DNA from: Massilia phyllostachyos | Lineage (GTDB): Bacteria; Pseudomonadota; Gammaproteobacteria; Burkholderiales; Burkholderiaceae_D | Direction: 5' to 3' | DNA length: 64,000 nt | NCBI RefSeq assembly: GCF_021044825.1 | Contig: NZ_JAJNOC010000003.1 | Span: forward strand, 248,001-312,000 | Shown here: in pieces, positions 7,945 to 17,351 of the stretch | How the letters are laid out: each line of letters opens with the position of its first letter | How positions within the stretch are numbered: the stretch's first letter is position 1 | Position numbers and translations under genes: made by a program | Notes under the pieces: generated by a model | Seen by the model: the letters and a program-made list of their open reading frames with translations, nothing else | What the model was told of the DNA's origin: nothing | Databases searched by the model: none

Positions 7945-9036
7945 ATGAGCCTCCAATGCGGCATCGTCGGCCTGCCGAACGTCGGCAAGTCCACCCTGTT
8001 CAACGCCCTGACCAAGGCCGGTATCCCGGCCGAGAACTATCCGTTCTGCACCATCGAGCCGAACGTCGGCGTGGTCGAGGTGCCGGATCCGCGCATGCAG
8101 CAGCTGGCCGAGATCGTCAAACCGGAGCGCATCGTGCCGGCGATCGTCGAGTTCGTCGACATCGCGGGCCTGGTGGCCGGCGCGTCGAAAGGCGAGGGCC
8201 TGGGTAACCAGTTTTTGTCGCACATCCGCGAGACCGACGCCATTGTCAACGTGGTGCGCTGCTTCGAAGACGACAACGTCGTGCACGTGGCCGGCAAGGT
8301 CAGCCCGATCGACGACATCGAAGTGATCCAGACCGAGCTGGCGCTGGCCGACCTGGGCGCCGTCGAGAAGGCGATCCACCGCGAGAACAAGAAGGCGCGC
8401 TCGGGCGACAAGGATGCCGCCAAGCTGGTGGCGATGTGCGAGCGCATGCTGCCGCACCTGAACGAAGGCCAGCCGGTGCGCACCATGGGCCTGGACGCCG
8501 AAGAGATGGCCTTGATCCGCGAACTGCACTTGATCACGGCCAAGCCGGCGATGTACGTGGCCAACGTGTCCGACACCGGCTTCACCGACAACCCGCTGCT
8601 CGACCAGCTGACCGCCTTCGCCAAGAAGCAGAACGCGCCGATCGTCGCGATTTCCGCCGCGATCGAATCGGAAATCGCCGAGATGGACGACGCCGACAAG
8701 AAGGATTTCCTGGCCGACATGGGCATGGAAGAGCCGGGCCTGGACCGCCTGATCCGCGCGGCCTACTCGCTGCTCGGCCTGCAGACCTACTTCACCGCCG
8801 GCGTGAAGGAAGTGCGCGCCTGGACCGTCAAGGTCGGCGCCACCGCCCCGCAGGCGGCCGGCGTGATCCACACCGACTTCGAACGCGGTTTCATCCGTGC
8901 GCAGACCATCGCGTTTGATGACTACATCGCCTACAAGGGTGAAGCGGGCGCCAAGGAAGCGGGCAAGATGCGCGCGGAGGGCAAGGAATATATCGTCAAG
9001 GATGGCGATGTGTTGAACTTCCTGTTCAACGTCTGA
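7945..9036 (+). CDS. ychF: Redox-regulated ATPase YchF (Obg family)
   Basis: This 363-residue YchF/Ola1 P-loop protein has the standard length. [15 protein letters not shown] is the G1 loop, [20 protein letters not shown] covers the switch II region, and the C-terminus is the TGS domain ending in [11 protein letters not shown]. YchF prefers ATP over GTP and associates with ribosomes and stress responses. AAAGAG lies before ATG 7945. In related genomes it sits right after pth. Here about 4.4 kb separates them. A strong terminator follows. Confidence 0.96.
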   Translation: MSLQCGIVGLPNVGKSTLFNALTKAGIPAENYPFCTIEPNVGVVEVPDPRMQQLAEIVKPERIVPAIVEFVDIAGLVAGASKGEGLGNQFLSHIRETDAIVNVVRCFEDDNVVHVAGKVSPIDDIEVIQTELALADLGAVEKAIHRENKKARSGDKDAAKLVAMCERMLPHLNEGQPVRTMGLDAEEMALIRELHLITAKPAMYVANVSDTGFTDNPLLDQLTAFAKKQNAPIVAISAAIESEIAEMDDADKKDFLADMGMEEPGLDRLIRAAYSLLGLQTYFTAGVKEVRAWTVKVGATAPQAAGVIHTDFERGFIRAQTIAFDDYIAYKGEAGAKEAGKMRAEGKEYIVKDGDVLNFLFNV

Positions 9037-9053
9037 TTGCTTCAGACTGCTTG

Positions 9054-9086
9054 AAAAGCCCCGCCGCCGAGCGGGGCTTTTCGTTT
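9054..9086 (+). terminator. Rho-independent terminator of ychF
   Basis: AAAAGCCCCGC at 9054-9064 and GCGGGGCTTTT at 9071-9081 form a long stem around a short GC-rich loop, and the tail TTTTCGTTT follows. Confidence 0.88.
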
Positions 9087-9191
9087 CATCCCATGGTCAC
9101 GCCGCTTCGTCCCAGTATTGTTTCCAGCTTCCTACAGGTATGGTCAACTACGTCTGGTTAAACTTTCCCGGACAACCGACTAGTGAACAAC

Positions 9192-10094
9192 ATGAAAAAA
9201 AGCCTGACCACCGCCGCCCTGCTGCTGACGGCAAACAGCGCCCTGGCGCAGGACGCGATCAACTGCAGTTCCTGCGCCGAGTGGAACAAGCCTGTCGCGC
9301 CCTTCAACATCCATGGCAACAGCTGGTACGTCGGCACCGCCGGCCTGTCGTCGGTGCTGGTCACCAGCCCGCAAGGCCACGTCCTGATCGATGGCGCGCT
9401 TCCTCAGTCGGCGCCGCTGATCCAGAAGAACATCGAAGCGCTCGGCTTCAAGATGCAGGATGTGAAGTTCATCCTGAATTCGCATGCCCATTTCGACCAC
9501 GCCGGCGGCATTGCCGCATTGCAGAAGGCGAGTGGCGCCACGGTTGCCCACACTGCGCACGGCGCCCGGGTGTTGCGTGACGGGACGCACGGAAATGACG
9601 ATCCGCAGTATGACCCGAAGGATCGCACCCTGATGCCCAAGGTCGCGCAGGTGAGGGAAGTGAAGGACGGCGAGACGTTGTCGGTCGGGCCGCTGCGCAT
9701 CACGGCGCACACGACGCCGGGACATACGCCGGGCGGCATCACGTGGACGTGGCAGTCCTGCGAAGCCGGCAAGTGCCTGGACGTGGTGTATGCCGACAGC
9801 CTGACCATGATTTCCAGCGATGGGTTCTACTTCAGCGGCGGGGCGGGTTATCCGGATATCTCGGCGAGCGTGCGTAACACCTTTGCCAAAGTCGCCGGCC
9901 TGAAGTGCGATATCGTGATTGCTGCGCATCCGTCGGCGACCGATGTGTTTGCCAAGGCGGCGGGAAAGACGGCGCAGGCGAATCCGTTCATCGATCCGGA
10001 AGGGTGCCGCAAGCTGGCGGCGGGGGCGGCGAAGAAGTTCGAGGAGCGGTTGCAGCGGGAGCGGGAGGAGAAGGCGAAAGCGGTTGCTCAGTAA
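9192..10094 (+). CDS. Subclass B3 metallo-beta-lactamase
   Basis: This 300-residue exported protein (signal peptide MKKSLTTAALLLTANSALAQ) has the complete B3 zinc site: H98-A-H100-F-D102-H103 (the HxHxDH motif), H178 in PGHTPGG and H246 in AAHPS. Class B3 enzymes are periplasmic zinc hydrolases of beta-lactams, often including carbapenems. I use ATG 9192. An in-frame GTG at 9183 would add three residues, and neither has a clear ribosome site. Composition matches the chromosome and no mobile element is adjacent, so it looks intrinsic. Some MBL-fold relatives with other functions keep this zinc site, so activity on drugs needs testing. Confidence 0.85.
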   Translation: MKKSLTTAALLLTANSALAQDAINCSSCAEWNKPVAPFNIHGNSWYVGTAGLSSVLVTSPQGHVLIDGALPQSAPLIQKNIEALGFKMQDVKFILNSHAHFDHAGGIAALQKASGATVAHTAHGARVLRDGTHGNDDPQYDPKDRTLMPKVAQVREVKDGETLSVGPLRITAHTTPGHTPGGITWTWQSCEAGKCLDVVYADSLTMISSDGFYFSGGAGYPDISASVRNTFAKVAGLKCDIVIAAHPSATDVFAKAAGKTAQANPFIDPEGCRKLAAGAAKKFEERLQREREEKAKAVAQ

Positions 10095-10141
10095 TGCGCC
10101 CGCTGGCTGCATGTCTTTAGGTTAGCGGCTGAGCGACGAAA

Positions 10142-10169
10142 TTGGGTTCCGGCCTTCGCCGGAACGACG
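10142..10169 (+). repeat. Palindromic intergenic repeat, family B
   Basis: This copy of the REP-like unit has TTGGGTTCCGGC followed by CTTCGCCGGAACGACG. It lies between the beta-lactamase gene and the MOSC gene, 47 bases after the former's stop. Confidence 0.72.
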
Positions 10170-10285
10170 TGAACAGGGCGCGGGGCGAAACTATAACCCT
10201 GCGTATCAGCCGGCCTGATCTCGACGTGTGCCAAGCCCCAGAATCCCTGCCATACTGTCGGCCTTCACCTCCAAGGTTTGACAGC

Positions 10286-11131
10286 ATGGCCACCGTTACC
10301 GAACTCGTCATCTACCCAATCAAGTCCTGCGCCGGCATCCCGGTGCGGGAAGCGGCGTTCGGCATCTCCGGCCTGCGCGCCGAGGGCGTGCACGATCGCG
10401 AATGGATGCTGGTCACGCGCGAAGGCCTGTTCCTGACCCAGCGCGAGTACCCGCGCATGGCATTGATCCAGCCGCGTATCGACGGCGATGCGCTGGAAGT
10501 GAGCGCTCACGGGATGCCGCCGTTGCGACTGCCTCTGGCGCACGACGCCGCCGCCCCGACGCTGATGGTGCAGATCTGGGACGACCACATCCAGGCCGCC
10601 GATTGCGGCGATGCCGCGGCTGCCTGGTTCGCCGACGCGCTGGGCGGACCCTGCCGCCTGGTGCGCTTTCGTCCCGAGCAACACCGGCCGACCAGCACCA
10701 AGTGGACCGGTGGCACGCCCGCCGAGACCCGCTTCGCCGACGGCTACCCGATTCTCGTCATCGGTCAGGCCTCGCTCGACGACCTCAACGCGAAGCTCGC
10801 ACAAGACGGGCGCGAAAAGCTGCCGATGAACCGCTTCCGCCCGAACCTCGTCGTCGACGGCCTCGAAGCGTTCGAGGAGGATTTCGTCGAATCGTTCTCG
10901 GCAGGCGGCCTGGTGCTGCGCCCGGTCAAGCCCTGCGCGCGCTGCCCGATTCCCGCCATCGACCAGGCCACCGGCATTCCCGGCCCCGACCCGCTCGACA
11001 TCCTGCAATCCTACCGCGCCAATCCGCGCATGGACGGCGCCGTTTGCATGGGCATGAACTGCATCGTCAGCGCCGGTGCCGATCACATCCTCCGGATCGG
11101 CCAGGAATTGGAAGTTGCGATAGCGTTTTAA
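10286..11131 (+). CDS. MOSC domain-containing protein (YcbX-like)
   Basis: This 281-residue protein has the MOSC N-terminal beta-barrel (VTELVIYPIKSCAGIPV) followed by a MOSC domain carrying MNRFRPNLVVDG and the conserved cysteine region KPCARCPIPAID (about residue 215). MOSC proteins bind the molybdenum cofactor, and YcbX-type members detoxify N-hydroxylated bases together with a reductase. No ferredoxin domain is attached here, so the electron donor is separate. The frame is open upstream through the repeat, but ATG 10286 fits the family start. Confidence 0.88.
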   Translation: MATVTELVIYPIKSCAGIPVREAAFGISGLRAEGVHDREWMLVTREGLFLTQREYPRMALIQPRIDGDALEVSAHGMPPLRLPLAHDAAAPTLMVQIWDDHIQAADCGDAAAAWFADALGGPCRLVRFRPEQHRPTSTKWTGGTPAETRFADGYPILVIGQASLDDLNAKLAQDGREKLPMNRFRPNLVVDGLEAFEEDFVESFSAGGLVLRPVKPCARCPIPAIDQATGIPGPDPLDILQSYRANPRMDGAVCMGMNCIVSAGADHILRIGQELEVAIAF

Positions 11132-11260
11132 CAAGCGGTCGTCAATATCCGGCTGTTCATGCGCAACACATGGATGCGAAATCGCCTCGCGGAGGCGGTT
11201 TTCGTTTTCAACCACCGGCAATTGGCGTAATGTTACGGGTATTGCTGAAAGGAATTTTCG

Positions 11261-12379
11261 ATGCACGAGCCGGACACGCACACGCGAGAACTGATGTTGG
11301 AGAACGAGACCCTGCGTTCCCGCATGGCGTACCTGCTCGAACAGGCCGAACGCAACCATTCGATCATGACCCGGCACCAGGCTTTCGACCTGAAACTGGT
11401 CGGTTCCAGCACCTTCCAGGAACTGGTGACGACGATCTTCCAGACCCTGCCGGTCATTTCCGAGCTCGACATCGTGACCCTGTCGCTGGTCGATCCGGAC
11501 GCCGACATTTACACGGTCATGCACAAGCTGGGCGTCGACTATGAAACGCTGCCGCACCTGAGCTTCTGCGAGCATGCCAGCGAGCTCGGGTTTCCGCACA
11601 TCGAGGGCCGCCGCCCGGAGCCGATCCTGGGGCCGTACGCGCCGGCGCGCCACATGGGAATGTTCCCGCACCCGCCGGCGGGCCTGCAGAGCGTGGCCCT
11701 GGTGCCGCTGCTGCGCAATACGCGCCTGATCGGCAGCCTGAACCTGGGCAGCGCGGACCCGAACCGGTTCACGCCGGCGCTCGGCACCGACTTCATCGAG
11801 CATATGGGGTCGATCATTGCGATCTGCCTCGAGAACGTCATCAGCAACGAGATGCTGAAGTTCATCGGCCTGACCGACTCGCTCACCGGCGTCTACAACC
11901 GCCGCTACATCGACCGCCGCCTGGTGGAAGAGATCGCGCGGGCGCGCCGCCAGGGCTACCGGATCTCGGTGATGTACATCGACATCGACCACTTCAAGCA
12001 GGTCAACGACACGGTCGGCCACCAGGGCGGCGACGAGGTGCTGCGCGAAGTGGCCCAGCGCATCAAGGCCGAGCTGCGCATCTCGGACGCGCTGGCGCGC
12101 ATCGGCGGCGAGGAATTCGTGGTGCTGCTGATCGACGCCGACCTGGAAAGCGCGAGCGCGGTGGCGAACCGGATCCGCGCAAGCGTGGAAGCGCGGGCGG
12201 TCGATATCGCGGGTGGCGCGCAGGTGTCGGTGACGGTGTCGATCGGCGTGGCGACGCTGGACGATTTCGAGCGCGATCATGCGATCGAGGGCGTGGCGCA
12301 GGATCTGGTGGCGCAGGCGGATACGGCCTTGTATCGGGCCAAGTCGACCGGGCGCAACAGGGTTGTATCGTTGTCGTAG
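11261..12379 (+). CDS. Diguanylate cyclase with N-terminal DUF484/GAF-like sensor domain
   Basis: The protein has 372 residues. An N-terminal coiled coil (HTRELMLENETLRSRMAYLL) leads into a DUF484/GAF-like domain (about residues 40-200), then a GGDEF domain with GGEEF near residues 282-286. The RISD sequence ahead of it matches the RxxD allosteric inhibition site, so product feedback is likely. It makes c-di-GMP from two GTP, and no transmembrane segment is seen, so sensing is cytosolic. ATG 11261 follows GAAAGGAA. It stands alone, convergent with the Kef antiporter gene. Whether its c-di-GMP feeds the amyloid regulator further along is only a possibility. Confidence 0.9.
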   Translation: MHEPDTHTRELMLENETLRSRMAYLLEQAERNHSIMTRHQAFDLKLVGSSTFQELVTTIFQTLPVISELDIVTLSLVDPDADIYTVMHKLGVDYETLPHLSFCEHASELGFPHIEGRRPEPILGPYAPARHMGMFPHPPAGLQSVALVPLLRNTRLIGSLNLGSADPNRFTPALGTDFIEHMGSIIAICLENVISNEMLKFIGLTDSLTGVYNRRYIDRRLVEEIARARRQGYRISVMYIDIDHFKQVNDTVGHQGGDEVLREVAQRIKAELRISDALARIGGEEFVVLLIDADLESASAVANRIRASVEARAVDIAGGAQVSVTVSIGVATLDDFERDHAIEGVAQDLVAQADTALYRAKSTGRNRVVSLS

Positions 12380-12408
12380 GGTGGGCGGTCCCCCGCCCAC
12401 CCTACACC
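12377..12408. repeat. Short family A palindrome, likely bidirectional terminator
   Basis: GTAGGGTGGGCGG and CCGCCCACCCTAC form a near-perfect hairpin with a very short loop. It overlaps the 3' ends of the convergent diguanylate cyclase and Kef genes, so it may end both transcripts. Confidence 0.6.
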
Positions 12409-14381
12409 AGCCGGCTTTCGGCGCGGCTGACTGCTTCGCCGGCGCCGCGCAACACCAGCACATCCCCCGCCAGCAGCACCGTCTCTGGATCTCCTTCGAG
12501 GCTCCTGCCATTCCTGCGCAAGGTGGTCACTTCGGCCTCCACATCCTCCAACCCCAGCTCCCCCAGGCGCCGTCCGATCGCCGGAGCCCCATCGCGCAAG
12601 GTCACCGAATGCAGCCGCACATACGTGTGCTCCAGGTCGTCCGACACATCCCCCGCGCCATGGAAGTAGCCGCGCAGCGAGGCATAGCGTTCGTCGCGCG
12701 CCGTCTGCACGCGGTGCACCACGCGCCGCAGCGGCACGCCCATCGTCACCAGCGCGTGCGACGCCAGCATCAGGCTGCTCTCCAGCGCCTCCGGCACCAC
12801 CTCGGTCGCGCCGGCGCCCTTGAGCACATCGAGGTCGCTGTCGTCGTGGCTGCGCACGATGACCGCCAGGTTCGGCGCCAGCTCGTGCACCAGGTGCAGC
12901 ACTTTCAAAGCCTGGCGCGTGTCGGCAAAGGTGATCACGAGCGCACTGGCGCGGTTGATGCCGGCCGCGATCAGGCTCTCGCGCCGCGCCGCGTCGCCAT
13001 AGGACACGTTGGCCCCGGCCGACTGCGCCTCCTGCACCCGCTCGGGGTCGAGGTCGAGCGCATACCAGGGCAGCTTTTCATCGCTCAGCAGCGTGGCCAG
13101 GCTCTGCCCGCTGCGCCCGAAGCCCGCGATGATCACGTGCTTTTGCGTCTTCATGGTGCGGCTGGCGAGCTGGGTCAGCTGCAGCGACTGCATCATCCAT
13201 TCGTTGGACGCGACCTTCATCACGATCTTGTCCATGTTCGCGATCATGAAGGGCGCGGCCAGCATCGACAGCACCATCGAAGCCAGCACCAGCTGGATCA
13301 GGAAGGGATCGATCAGTTTCGAGCCGGAGGCCAGGTTCAGCAGCACGAAGCCGAATTCGCCGGCCTGGGCCAGCGCCAGACCGGTGCGCATCGCCACGCC
13401 GTCCGACGATCCGAATGCCTTGGCCAGCAAGGCGATGATCGCGAACTTGAGCAGCACCGGGAAGATCACCAGCGCCAGCACCACCCACCACTGCTCCAGC
13501 ACCAGCTGCAGGTTGAGCAGCATGCCGACGGTGATGAAGAACAGCCCGAGCAGCACGTCGCGGAAGGGCTTGATGTCTTCTTCCACCTGGTGCTTGTACT
13601 GGGTCTCGGAGATCAGCATGCCGGCGACGAACGCCCCGAGCGCCAGCGACAGGCCGGCCTGCTCGGTCACCCATGCCAGGCCGAGCGTCACCAGGAGCAG
13701 GTTGAGCATGAACAGCTCCTGTGAGCGGCGCTTGGCGACCACGGTGAACCAGAAGCGCATCAGCTTCTGGCCGAACTTCAGGAGCAGCGCCAGCACGAAT
13801 GCCGCTTTCAACAAGGCCCAGCCGAGCGTGACCACCAGTTCCTCGGCCGGCTTGGCCAGCGACGGAATCAGGATCAGGAGCGGCACCACGGCCAGATCCT
13901 GGAACAGCAGGATCCCAATGATGCGGCGCCCATGTTCGCTTTCGAGCTCGAGCCGCTCGGTCAGCATCTTGACCACGATCGCGGTCGAGGACATCGCCAG
14001 CGCGCCCCCTAGCGCAAACGCCGCCTGCCAGCTCACGTGCAGCCGCGGCGCCCACCAGGAGATGAACAGGCCGAAGGCCATCGCCGCCACGATCGTCAAT
14101 ACGACCTGGGCCAGCCCGAGCCCGAACACGATGCGCCGCATCGATTTCAGCTGGGCCAGCGAGAACTCGAGGCCGATGGAAAACATGAGGAAGACGACGC
14201 CGAACTCGGCCAGCGAGTGGGTGGCGGGACTGTCGTCGGCCAGCGCCAGCGCGTGGGGGCCGATCAGTACGCCGACGGCGAGATAGCCGAGCATCGGCGG
14301 CAGGTGGAGCATCCGGAAGGCGACCACGCCCAGCACGGCGCAGCCCAGCAGGAGCAGGGTCAGTTCAAGTCCGGAATGCAT
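12402..14381 (-). CDS. Kef-type monovalent cation:proton antiporter (CPA2) with RCK/TrkA domains
   Basis: The 659-residue protein has about twelve transmembrane segments (roughly residues 1-385) of the CPA2 exchanger family, including GILLFQDLAVVPLL. A TrkA-N Rossmann domain begins at HVIIAGFGRSGQSLATLL (about residue 415), and a TrkA-C domain sits at the C-terminus. Members such as KefB/KefC/YbaL exchange K+ or Na+ for protons across the inner membrane, with NAD(H) or glutathione gating through the RCK domain. Specificity is not readable here. It is divergent from kdsD and convergent with the diguanylate cyclase. Confidence 0.9.
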   Translation of the reverse strand: MHSGLELTLLLLGCAVLGVVAFRMLHLPPMLGYLAVGVLIGPHALALADDSPATHSLAEFGVVFLMFSIGLEFSLAQLKSMRRIVFGLGLAQVVLTIVAAMAFGLFISWWAPRLHVSWQAAFALGGALAMSSTAIVVKMLTERLELESEHGRRIIGILLFQDLAVVPLLILIPSLAKPAEELVVTLGWALLKAAFVLALLLKFGQKLMRFWFTVVAKRRSQELFMLNLLLVTLGLAWVTEQAGLSLALGAFVAGMLISETQYKHQVEEDIKPFRDVLLGLFFITVGMLLNLQLVLEQWWVVLALVIFPVLLKFAIIALLAKAFGSSDGVAMRTGLALAQAGEFGFVLLNLASGSKLIDPFLIQLVLASMVLSMLAAPFMIANMDKIVMKVASNEWMMQSLQLTQLASRTMKTQKHVIIAGFGRSGQSLATLLSDEKLPWYALDLDPERVQEAQSAGANVSYGDAARRESLIAAGINRASALVITFADTRQALKVLHLVHELAPNLAVIVRSHDDSDLDVLKGAGATEVVPEALESSLMLASHALVTMGVPLRRVVHRVQTARDERYASLRGYFHGAGDVSDDLEHTYVRLHSVTLRDGAPAIGRRLGELGLEDVEAEVTTLRRNGRSLEGDPETVLLAGDVLVLRGAGEAVSRAESRLV

Positions 14382-14411
14382 TATCCCCTAGTAGCATTTG
14401 TTGTTGTTTCC

Positions 14412-14527
14412 GAATCACGACAAACCTGCTGCGCGTTGCACTGTCGGCTTGCGATGCTCGCTGTACTCTCGTACAGCTGCGCTTCTCAGCCAACATTGCT
14501 GCCGCTCGCGACGGTTTTTCGTGATTC
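14412..14527. repeat. Nested inverted repeat between the Kef gene and kdsD
   Basis: The outer arms GAATCACGACAAACC (14412-14426) and GGTTTTTCGTGATTC (14513-14527) are imperfect inverted copies. At the centre, GCTGTAC-TCTC-GTACAGC (14460-14477) is a perfect hairpin. The element spans 116 bases in a divergent intergenic region of about 200 bases. It has no coding potential that I can see. Confidence 0.5.
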
Positions 14528-14578
14528 TTGTTACGACTGGCAAACTTTTTGCTTACCCGTTTCGGCTATACTGCCATC

Positions 14579-15601
14579 ATGAGTGTAACCGATGAAAAAA
14601 CAATGCTGAAAAGTTTTGACGAAGGCCAGGCCAGACGCGTGCTCGAACTGGGCCGCGAGACCCTGGCCATCGAAGCGGACGCGATCCGCGCGCTGCATGC
14701 GCGCCTGGGTGACGACGACAGTTTCGTGCGCGCCGCCGACCTCTTGTACCGCTGCAGCGGCCGCGTGGTGGTCTCCGGCATGGGCAAGTCCGGCCACATC
14801 GGCCGCAAGATCGCGGCCACGCTGGCCTCGACCGGCACCCCGGCCATGTTCGTGCACCCGGGCGAAGCCGCGCACGGCGACCTCGGCATGGTCACCGCCA
14901 AGGACGTCTTCATCGCCATCTCGAACTCGGGCGAATCGTCCGAGCTGCTGGAAATCCTCCCGGCCGTCAAGCGCATGGGCACGCAGGTGATCGCGATGAC
15001 CGGCAAGCCGCAATCGCGCCTGGCCAGGCTGGCCGAGATCCACCTGAACATCGCGGTGGACAAGGAAGCCTGCCCGCTCAACCTGGCCCCCACCACCAGC
15101 ACCACCGTGACCCTGGCCATGGGCGACGCCCTGGCCGTGGCCCTGCTCGACGTCCGTGGCTTCCGTGAAGAAGACTTCGCGCTGTCGCACCCGGGCGGCG
15201 CCCTCGGCCGCCGCCTGCTGACGCACGTGCGCGACGTGATGCGCACCGGCGACGCCATCCCGGCAGTCGGGCCAGATACCCTGCTGGCCAAGGCCCTGCT
15301 GGAAGTGAGCCAGAAGGGCATGGGCATGACCGCGATCGTCGACGATGAACGCCGCCCGATCGGCGTGTTCACCGACGGCGACCTGCGCCGCCTGATCGAG
15401 CGCTACCACGACTTCTCCAACATCCTGATCCGCGACGTCATGCACGCGAATCCGCGCCGCGTCCATCCGGAGCAGCTGGCGGTGGATGCCGTGGCCGTGA
15501 TGGAGGAATTCCGCATCAACCAGATGCTCGTGGTGGACAGCGAAGACCGCCTGGTCGGCGCCCTGCACATCCACGACCTGACCCGCGCCAAGGTGATCTG
15601 A
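14579..15601 (+). CDS. kdsD: Arabinose-5-phosphate isomerase (KpsF/GutQ family)
   Basis: The 340-residue protein has a SIS domain (RVVVSGMGKSGHIGRKIAAT ... ISNSGESSELL) followed by two CBS domains at the C-terminus, the standard KdsD layout. It interconverts ribulose-5-phosphate and arabinose-5-phosphate, the first step toward Kdo for LPS. TATACT at 14567-14572 lies so close to ATG 14579 that the message could be nearly leaderless. ATG 14603 (MLKSFDEG) is an alternative start. The stop overlaps the kdsC start by one base, so it heads a kdsD-kdsC-lptCAB operon. Confidence 0.93.
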   Translation: MSVTDEKTMLKSFDEGQARRVLELGRETLAIEADAIRALHARLGDDDSFVRAADLLYRCSGRVVVSGMGKSGHIGRKIAATLASTGTPAMFVHPGEAAHGDLGMVTAKDVFIAISNSGESSELLEILPAVKRMGTQVIAMTGKPQSRLARLAEIHLNIAVDKEACPLNLAPTTSTTVTLAMGDALAVALLDVRGFREEDFALSHPGGALGRRLLTHVRDVMRTGDAIPAVGPDTLLAKALLEVSQKGMGMTAIVDDERRPIGVFTDGDLRRLIERYHDFSNILIRDVMHANPRRVHPEQLAVDAVAVMEEFRINQMLVVDSEDRLVGALHIHDLTRAKVI

Positions 15602-16134
15602 TGGTGACGGCACTCCAACACATGGAACGCGCCGCGCGCGTGAAAATGATGATCTTCGACGTCGACGGCGTGCTCACCGACGGCAGCCTGACCTATGGCC
15701 CGGACGGCGAAGTCACCAAGACCTTCAACGTGCTGGACGGCCTCGGCATCCAGCTCTTGAACAAGACCGGCGTGCAGACCGCCATCATCAGCGCGCGCAA
15801 GTCGCCGATCGTGGTGAAGCGCGCCGCCGACCTGGGCATCTCGCACGTCTACCAGGGCATCCACGACAAGCGCGTCGGCTTCGCGGAACTCCTGCAGGCC
15901 ACCGGCGTGACCCCTGAAGAATGCGGCTACATCGGCGACGACGTGATCGACCTGCCGCTGTTTACCCGCGTGGGCCTGGCCATCACCGTGCCCTCGGGCC
16001 ACCCCGAGGTGCAGCACCGCGCCCACTATGTGACGCGCAACGCGGGCGGCAAGGGGGCGGTGCGCGAGGTGTGCGACATGATCATGCGCGCCCAGGGCAC
16101 CTACGAACAGGCGCTGGCGCCGTACTTCGCCTGA
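15601..16134 (+). CDS. kdsC: 3-deoxy-D-manno-octulosonate-8-phosphate phosphatase
   Basis: This 177-residue HAD-family C0 phosphatase has IFDVDGVLTDG holding the catalytic Asp pair, ISARKSPIVVKRAADLGI, and GYIGDDVIDLPLF as motif IV. It dephosphorylates Kdo-8-phosphate in Kdo synthesis. The ATG at 15601 shares a base with the kdsD stop, a typical coupled arrangement. lptC follows after 16 bases. Confidence 0.95.
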   Translation: MVTALQHMERAARVKMMIFDVDGVLTDGSLTYGPDGEVTKTFNVLDGLGIQLLNKTGVQTAIISARKSPIVVKRAADLGISHVYQGIHDKRVGFAELLQATGVTPEECGYIGDDVIDLPLFTRVGLAITVPSGHPEVQHRAHYVTRNAGGKGAVREVCDMIMRAQGTYEQALAPYFA

Positions 16135-16150
16135 GGCCGCGGGACCGAGC

Positions 16151-16756
16151 ATGGCGCCATCCACCTACAAACGCACCGCGCACCGCTGGAAGCTGCTGGC
16201 GGTCATGATGATCGGGGTGTTCTGCGCCTTCGGCAGCTTCTGGCTGCTGCAGGTGATGCAGAACGACGACGAGGATCCGCGCCTGGCCGGCCCGTCCAGC
16301 GAGCCGGACTACATCGTCGAGAACTTCTCGTTCGTGCGCATGACGCAGGACGGCAAGCCGAGCTACGTGGTCTCGGGCAAGCGCCTGGCGCACCGTCCGC
16401 TGGGCGACGTGTCCGAGGTCGAACAGCCGGTGGTGCAGGGCGTGACCCCGGGCCGTCCGCGCATGACGGTGGTGGCGCAGCAGGGCCAGATCTTCCATGA
16501 AGAGCACCGCGTCGACCTGCTCGGCAACGTCGACATCCAGCGTCCCGCGACCCCGACCAGCGAAGCGCTGCGGGTGCGCACCCAGGCGCTGACGGTGCTG
16601 CCCGACGAAGAGATCATGAAAACCGACAAGCCGATCGAGATGCAGCTCGGCACCGCGACCGTGACCGGCACCGGCATGGTCGCCAACAATGCGACCCAGA
16701 AGCTGCACCTGGCCAGCCGCGGCCAGATCGTCTATCCGCCGCGCGCGCAACGCTAA
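16151..16756 (+). CDS. lptC: LPS export system protein LptC
   Basis: The 201-residue protein has one N-terminal membrane anchor (LLAVMMIGVFCAFGSFWLL) and a periplasmic LptC/OstA-like beta-jellyroll. It connects the LptB2FG transporter in the inner membrane to LptA. The family sequence is weakly conserved, but the position between kdsC and lptA, the anchor and the length agree. Confidence 0.9.
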   Translation: MAPSTYKRTAHRWKLLAVMMIGVFCAFGSFWLLQVMQNDDEDPRLAGPSSEPDYIVENFSFVRMTQDGKPSYVVSGKRLAHRPLGDVSEVEQPVVQGVTPGRPRMTVVAQQGQIFHEEHRVDLLGNVDIQRPATPTSEALRVRTQALTVLPDEEIMKTDKPIEMQLGTATVTGTGMVANNATQKLHLASRGQIVYPPRAQR

Positions 16757-16799
16757 TTCCTCCATGCCTGCGCCGCGTTTCAACAGGACCAGCAAAACC

Positions 16800-17351
16800 A
16801 TGAAAAACATACTCGCTGCCGCTTTCCTTTCCCTGGCCGCCTTCGGCGCCCACGCCGAGCGCGCTGACTCGCTCAAGCAGGCCGTGATCAACTTCGACAC
16901 GCTCGACGTCGACGAAGTCACGCAGACCCGCATCCTGACCGGCAACGTCGTGCTCACGCGCGGCACCCTGATCCTCAAGTCGGACCGCGCGCTGGTGAAG
17001 GAAACCCCGGAGGGCTACATGAGCGTGACCCTTACCGCCAACAACGGCAAGATCGCCACCTTCCGCCAGAAGCGCGACGGCGGCCCCGACCTGTGGGTCG
17101 AGGGCCAGGCCCAGCGCATCGAATACGACGAGCGCGCCGAACTGGTGAAGCTGTTCAACACCGCGGAAGTGCGCGAGCTGGAAGCGGGACGCCTGACCAA
17201 CGAAATCAAGGGTCCGTTCATCTCCTACGACAACCGGCGCGAAGTGGCCCAGGTGCGCAATAGCGCGACCGGCGAAAGCCAGGTCGGCGGCGGCCGCGGC
17301 ACCCTGATCATCGCACCGCGCCGCACGGCGCCGGCGGAAGGCGGTAAATGA
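16800..17351 (+). CDS. lptA: LPS transport periplasmic protein LptA
   Basis: The 183-residue protein has a signal peptide ([19 protein letters not shown]) and an OstA-like domain ([24 protein letters not shown]). LptA forms the periplasmic bridge that carries LPS to the outer membrane. I start at ATG 16800 because the signal peptide begins there. An ATG at 16764 in the same frame would add a polar extension. The stop overlaps the lptB start by four bases. Confidence 0.92.
   Translation: MKNILAAAFLSLAAFGAHAERADSLKQAVINFDTLDVDEVTQTRILTGNVVLTRGTLILKSDRALVKETPEGYMSVTLTANNGKIATFRQKRDGGPDLWVEGQAQRIEYDERAELVKLFNTAEVRELEAGRLTNEIKGPFISYDNRREVAQVRNSATGESQVGGGRGTLIIAPRRTAPAEGGK

Noticed and set aside
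14461..14476. CTGT-N8-ACAG match as a third LexA box, upstream of kdsD
   Set aside because: Its GC-containing centre (ACTCTCGT) is unlike the AT-rich LexA consensus, and it is the core of a hairpin inside a larger inverted repeat.
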